Part shown: piece after piece, positions 59,671 to 60,643 of the stretch
Layout of the letters: each line of letters opens with the position of its first letter
How positions within the stretch are numbered: position 1 is the first letter of the stretch
NCBI GenBank assembly: GCA_937136425.1
Contig: CAKZON010000111.1
Coordinates: forward strand, 1 to 60,643
DNA from: an uncultured Crocinitomix sp.
GTDB taxonomy: Bacteria > Bacteroidota > Bacteroidia > Flavobacteriales_D > Crocinitomicaceae
Direction: 5' to 3'
Length of the DNA stretch: 60,643 nt
Program-made: the position numbers and the translations under genes
The notes under the pieces: generated by a model
What the model was told of the DNA's origin: nothing
Database searches by the model: none
Seen by the model: the letters and a program-made list of their open reading frames with translations, nothing else

Positions 59671-60519
59671 TTAAACTGTATCCATAAATGATTTTTCAAC
59701 GCGGTTAAAAATGATGATTCCAAAGAATAAAAGAATACACATGAAAGCAAAACTATAACCTAACCAAAACCAACTGAATTCGCCCACTCCAAGAAAAGCA
59801 TATTTAAAAGCTTCTATAATATTGACCATTGGATTCAGTTTGAAAATCCACGCATATTTTCCCATCAATGATATTGGAATAACTACAGAAGATGCATACA
59901 TTAATAATTGCACGCCAAATGCCAATAAAAAATTCATATCCTTATACTTCGTAGTTATTGAAGAAAAGATAATTCCAAATCCCAAACTCAATCCCGCCAT
60001 CATTATAATAAGTAATGGGACTACAAGAATTTCTTGTGTTGGATTAATTCCACTATCTGTGGTAAAGAAATAATAATAGCACCACACCAGTGCGAATAGA
60101 ATGAATTGAATTCCAAATTTTAATAGAGATGAAACAGTAATAGAAAGTGGAACAATTAACCTTGGGAAGAAGACTTTACCAAAGATGTTTTGATTCTTAA
60201 TAAAGGTTTCTGAAGTTTTTGTCAAACAGTCTGAAAAATAATTCCACAGCGTTAAGCCGGTTAAGTAAAACAACAGTTTTGGCATCCCATCAGTGCTAAT
60301 TTGACCAAAATAACCAAATATTAGCGCGAACATGGCTGTGGTTAAAATGGGTTGAATAAAAAACCACAACGGCCCTAAAACCGTCTGTTTATATACAGCA
60401 ACAAAATCTCTTTTTACAAATAGGAGTAGTAAGTCGCGGTATTTCCACAATTCTTTAAACCTTAAATCAATCCAACTTGATTTTGGCTTAATTACCAAAT
60501 CCCATTTTTCTTCGCTCAT
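59671..60519 (-). CDS. wzm: Polysaccharide ABC transporter permease (Wzm/TagG-like)
   Basis: The 282-residue inner-membrane permease has six hydrophobic helices of the ABC-2 type. Family blocks are 'LFVKRDFVAVYKQTVLGPLW', 'PILTTAMFALIFGYFGQIST' and 'WIFKLNPMVNIIEAFKYAFL'. It moves lipid-linked glycan across the inner membrane with the Wzt-like ATPase. The ATG shares one base with the stop of the gene upstream (TAATG), showing tight coupling in the operon. Confidence 0.93.
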   Translation of the reverse strand: MSEEKWDLVIKPKSSWIDLRFKELWKYRDLLLLFVKRDFVAVYKQTVLGPLWFFIQPILTTAMFALIFGYFGQISTDGMPKLLFYLTGLTLWNYFSDCLTKTSETFIKNQNIFGKVFFPRLIVPLSITVSSLLKFGIQFILFALVWCYYYFFTTDSGINPTQEILVVPLLIIMMAGLSLGFGIIFSSITTKYKDMNFLLAFGVQLLMYASSVVIPISLMGKYAWIFKLNPMVNIIEAFKYAFLGVGEFSWFWLGYSFAFMCILLFFGIIIFNRVEKSFMDTV

Positions 60520-60643
60520 TAAGCTTTTAAATTCATTTGTTCAATAAATGAAGGGTTCTCTAATAATTTTTTGATACCCTCTTCTATGCTCATCAATTCA
60601 TGCCCCAAAATGGCTTTCATTTTTGAATTGTCTGGCTGTCTTC
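60519..60643 (-). CDS. Nucleotide-sugar SDR epimerase/decarboxylase, C-terminal fragment
   Basis: The last 40 codons of a minus-strand gene run off the window. The peptide includes 'RQPDNSKMKAILGHELMSI' and 'EEGIKKLLENPSFIEQ'. R-Q-P-D-x3-(A)-x-x-LG-(W/H)-x-P/(x)-x-S/(x)-x-E-E-G is the ending of extended SDRs such as UDP-glucuronate decarboxylase and related epimerases. It is the upstream member of the polysaccharide operon, coupled to the permease by TAATG. The rest of the protein and the exact activity lie outside the window. Confidence 0.75.
   Translation of the reverse strand, partial: RQPDNSKMKAILGHELMSIEEGIKKLLENPSFIEQMNLKA

Overview
The window comes from an AT-rich genome of the phylum Bacteroidota, most likely Flavobacteriales or a close relative. 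Four things support this: type IX secretion (T9SS) genes porV, porU and porX; cargo proteins with T9SS C-terminal sorting domains; the fused lpxC/fabZ gene; and promoter boxes of the form TAnnTTTG rather than sigma-70 TATAAT boxes. Shine-Dalgarno sequences are scarce. No prophage, insertion sequence, CRISPR array or tRNA gene is visible.

Layout. 1-641: the 3' end of a 23S rRNA, a 5S rRNA and a terminator, the tail of an rRNA operon. 642-1841: a gene-poor stretch with one GyrI-like gene. 1842-10005 (+): a coiled-coil exported protein, tatC, a DUF5686-type outer-membrane protein, an lptB with a long extra C-terminus, and a secreted SGNH hydrolase with a T9SS tail. 10007-12989 (-): pssA, purS, an SDR and a steroid-5-alpha-reductase homologue. 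13172-19431 (+): porV-porU. 19428-22021 (-): an ECF sigma factor with a membrane-anchored partner that ends in a probable beta-barrel, and a very acidic duplicated lipoprotein. 22147-27399: a CstB-like persulfide dioxygenase/rhodanese, a VanX-type dipeptidase, a CtlX-type hydrolase, a barrel protein and two alpha/beta hydrolases. 27472-31279 (-): lipid A operon lpxD-lpxC/fabZ-lpxA-efp. 31367-36163: an HD phosphohydrolase divergent from porX-tsaE-ald. 36168-39482 (-): three tandem paralogous lipoproteins and glyA. 39519-47317 (-): two paralogous giant T9SS cargo proteins, a tiny PID-CTERM-like protein, an exosortase and its membrane partner. 47579-54410 (+): a Wzc-like tyrosine autokinase with a Tyr-rich tail, a small T9SS-tailed protein and two S74-chaperone fibre proteins. 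54403-60643 (-): a polysaccharide synthesis and ABC-export operon (epimerase fragment, Wzm, Wzt, DegT aminotransferase, SDR epimerase, acyltransferase, glycosyltransferase), which continues past the end of the window.

How it fits together. Most of the window concerns building and decorating the cell surface: LPS synthesis and transport (lpxA/C/D, lptB), T9SS secretion and its sortase (porV, porU, porX), secreted cargo, an exosortase with its likely substrate, and export of a surface polysaccharide. In Porphyromonas, T9SS cargo is joined to an A-type LPS exported by a Wzm/Wzt transporter, so the terminal operon could supply the anchor glycan here; that is inference. The most unusual parts are the exosortase/PID-CTERM cluster apparently co-transcribed with a T9SS giant protein, the sigma factor with a barrel-fused partner beside porU, the duplicated acidic lipoprotein, and the extended LptB.
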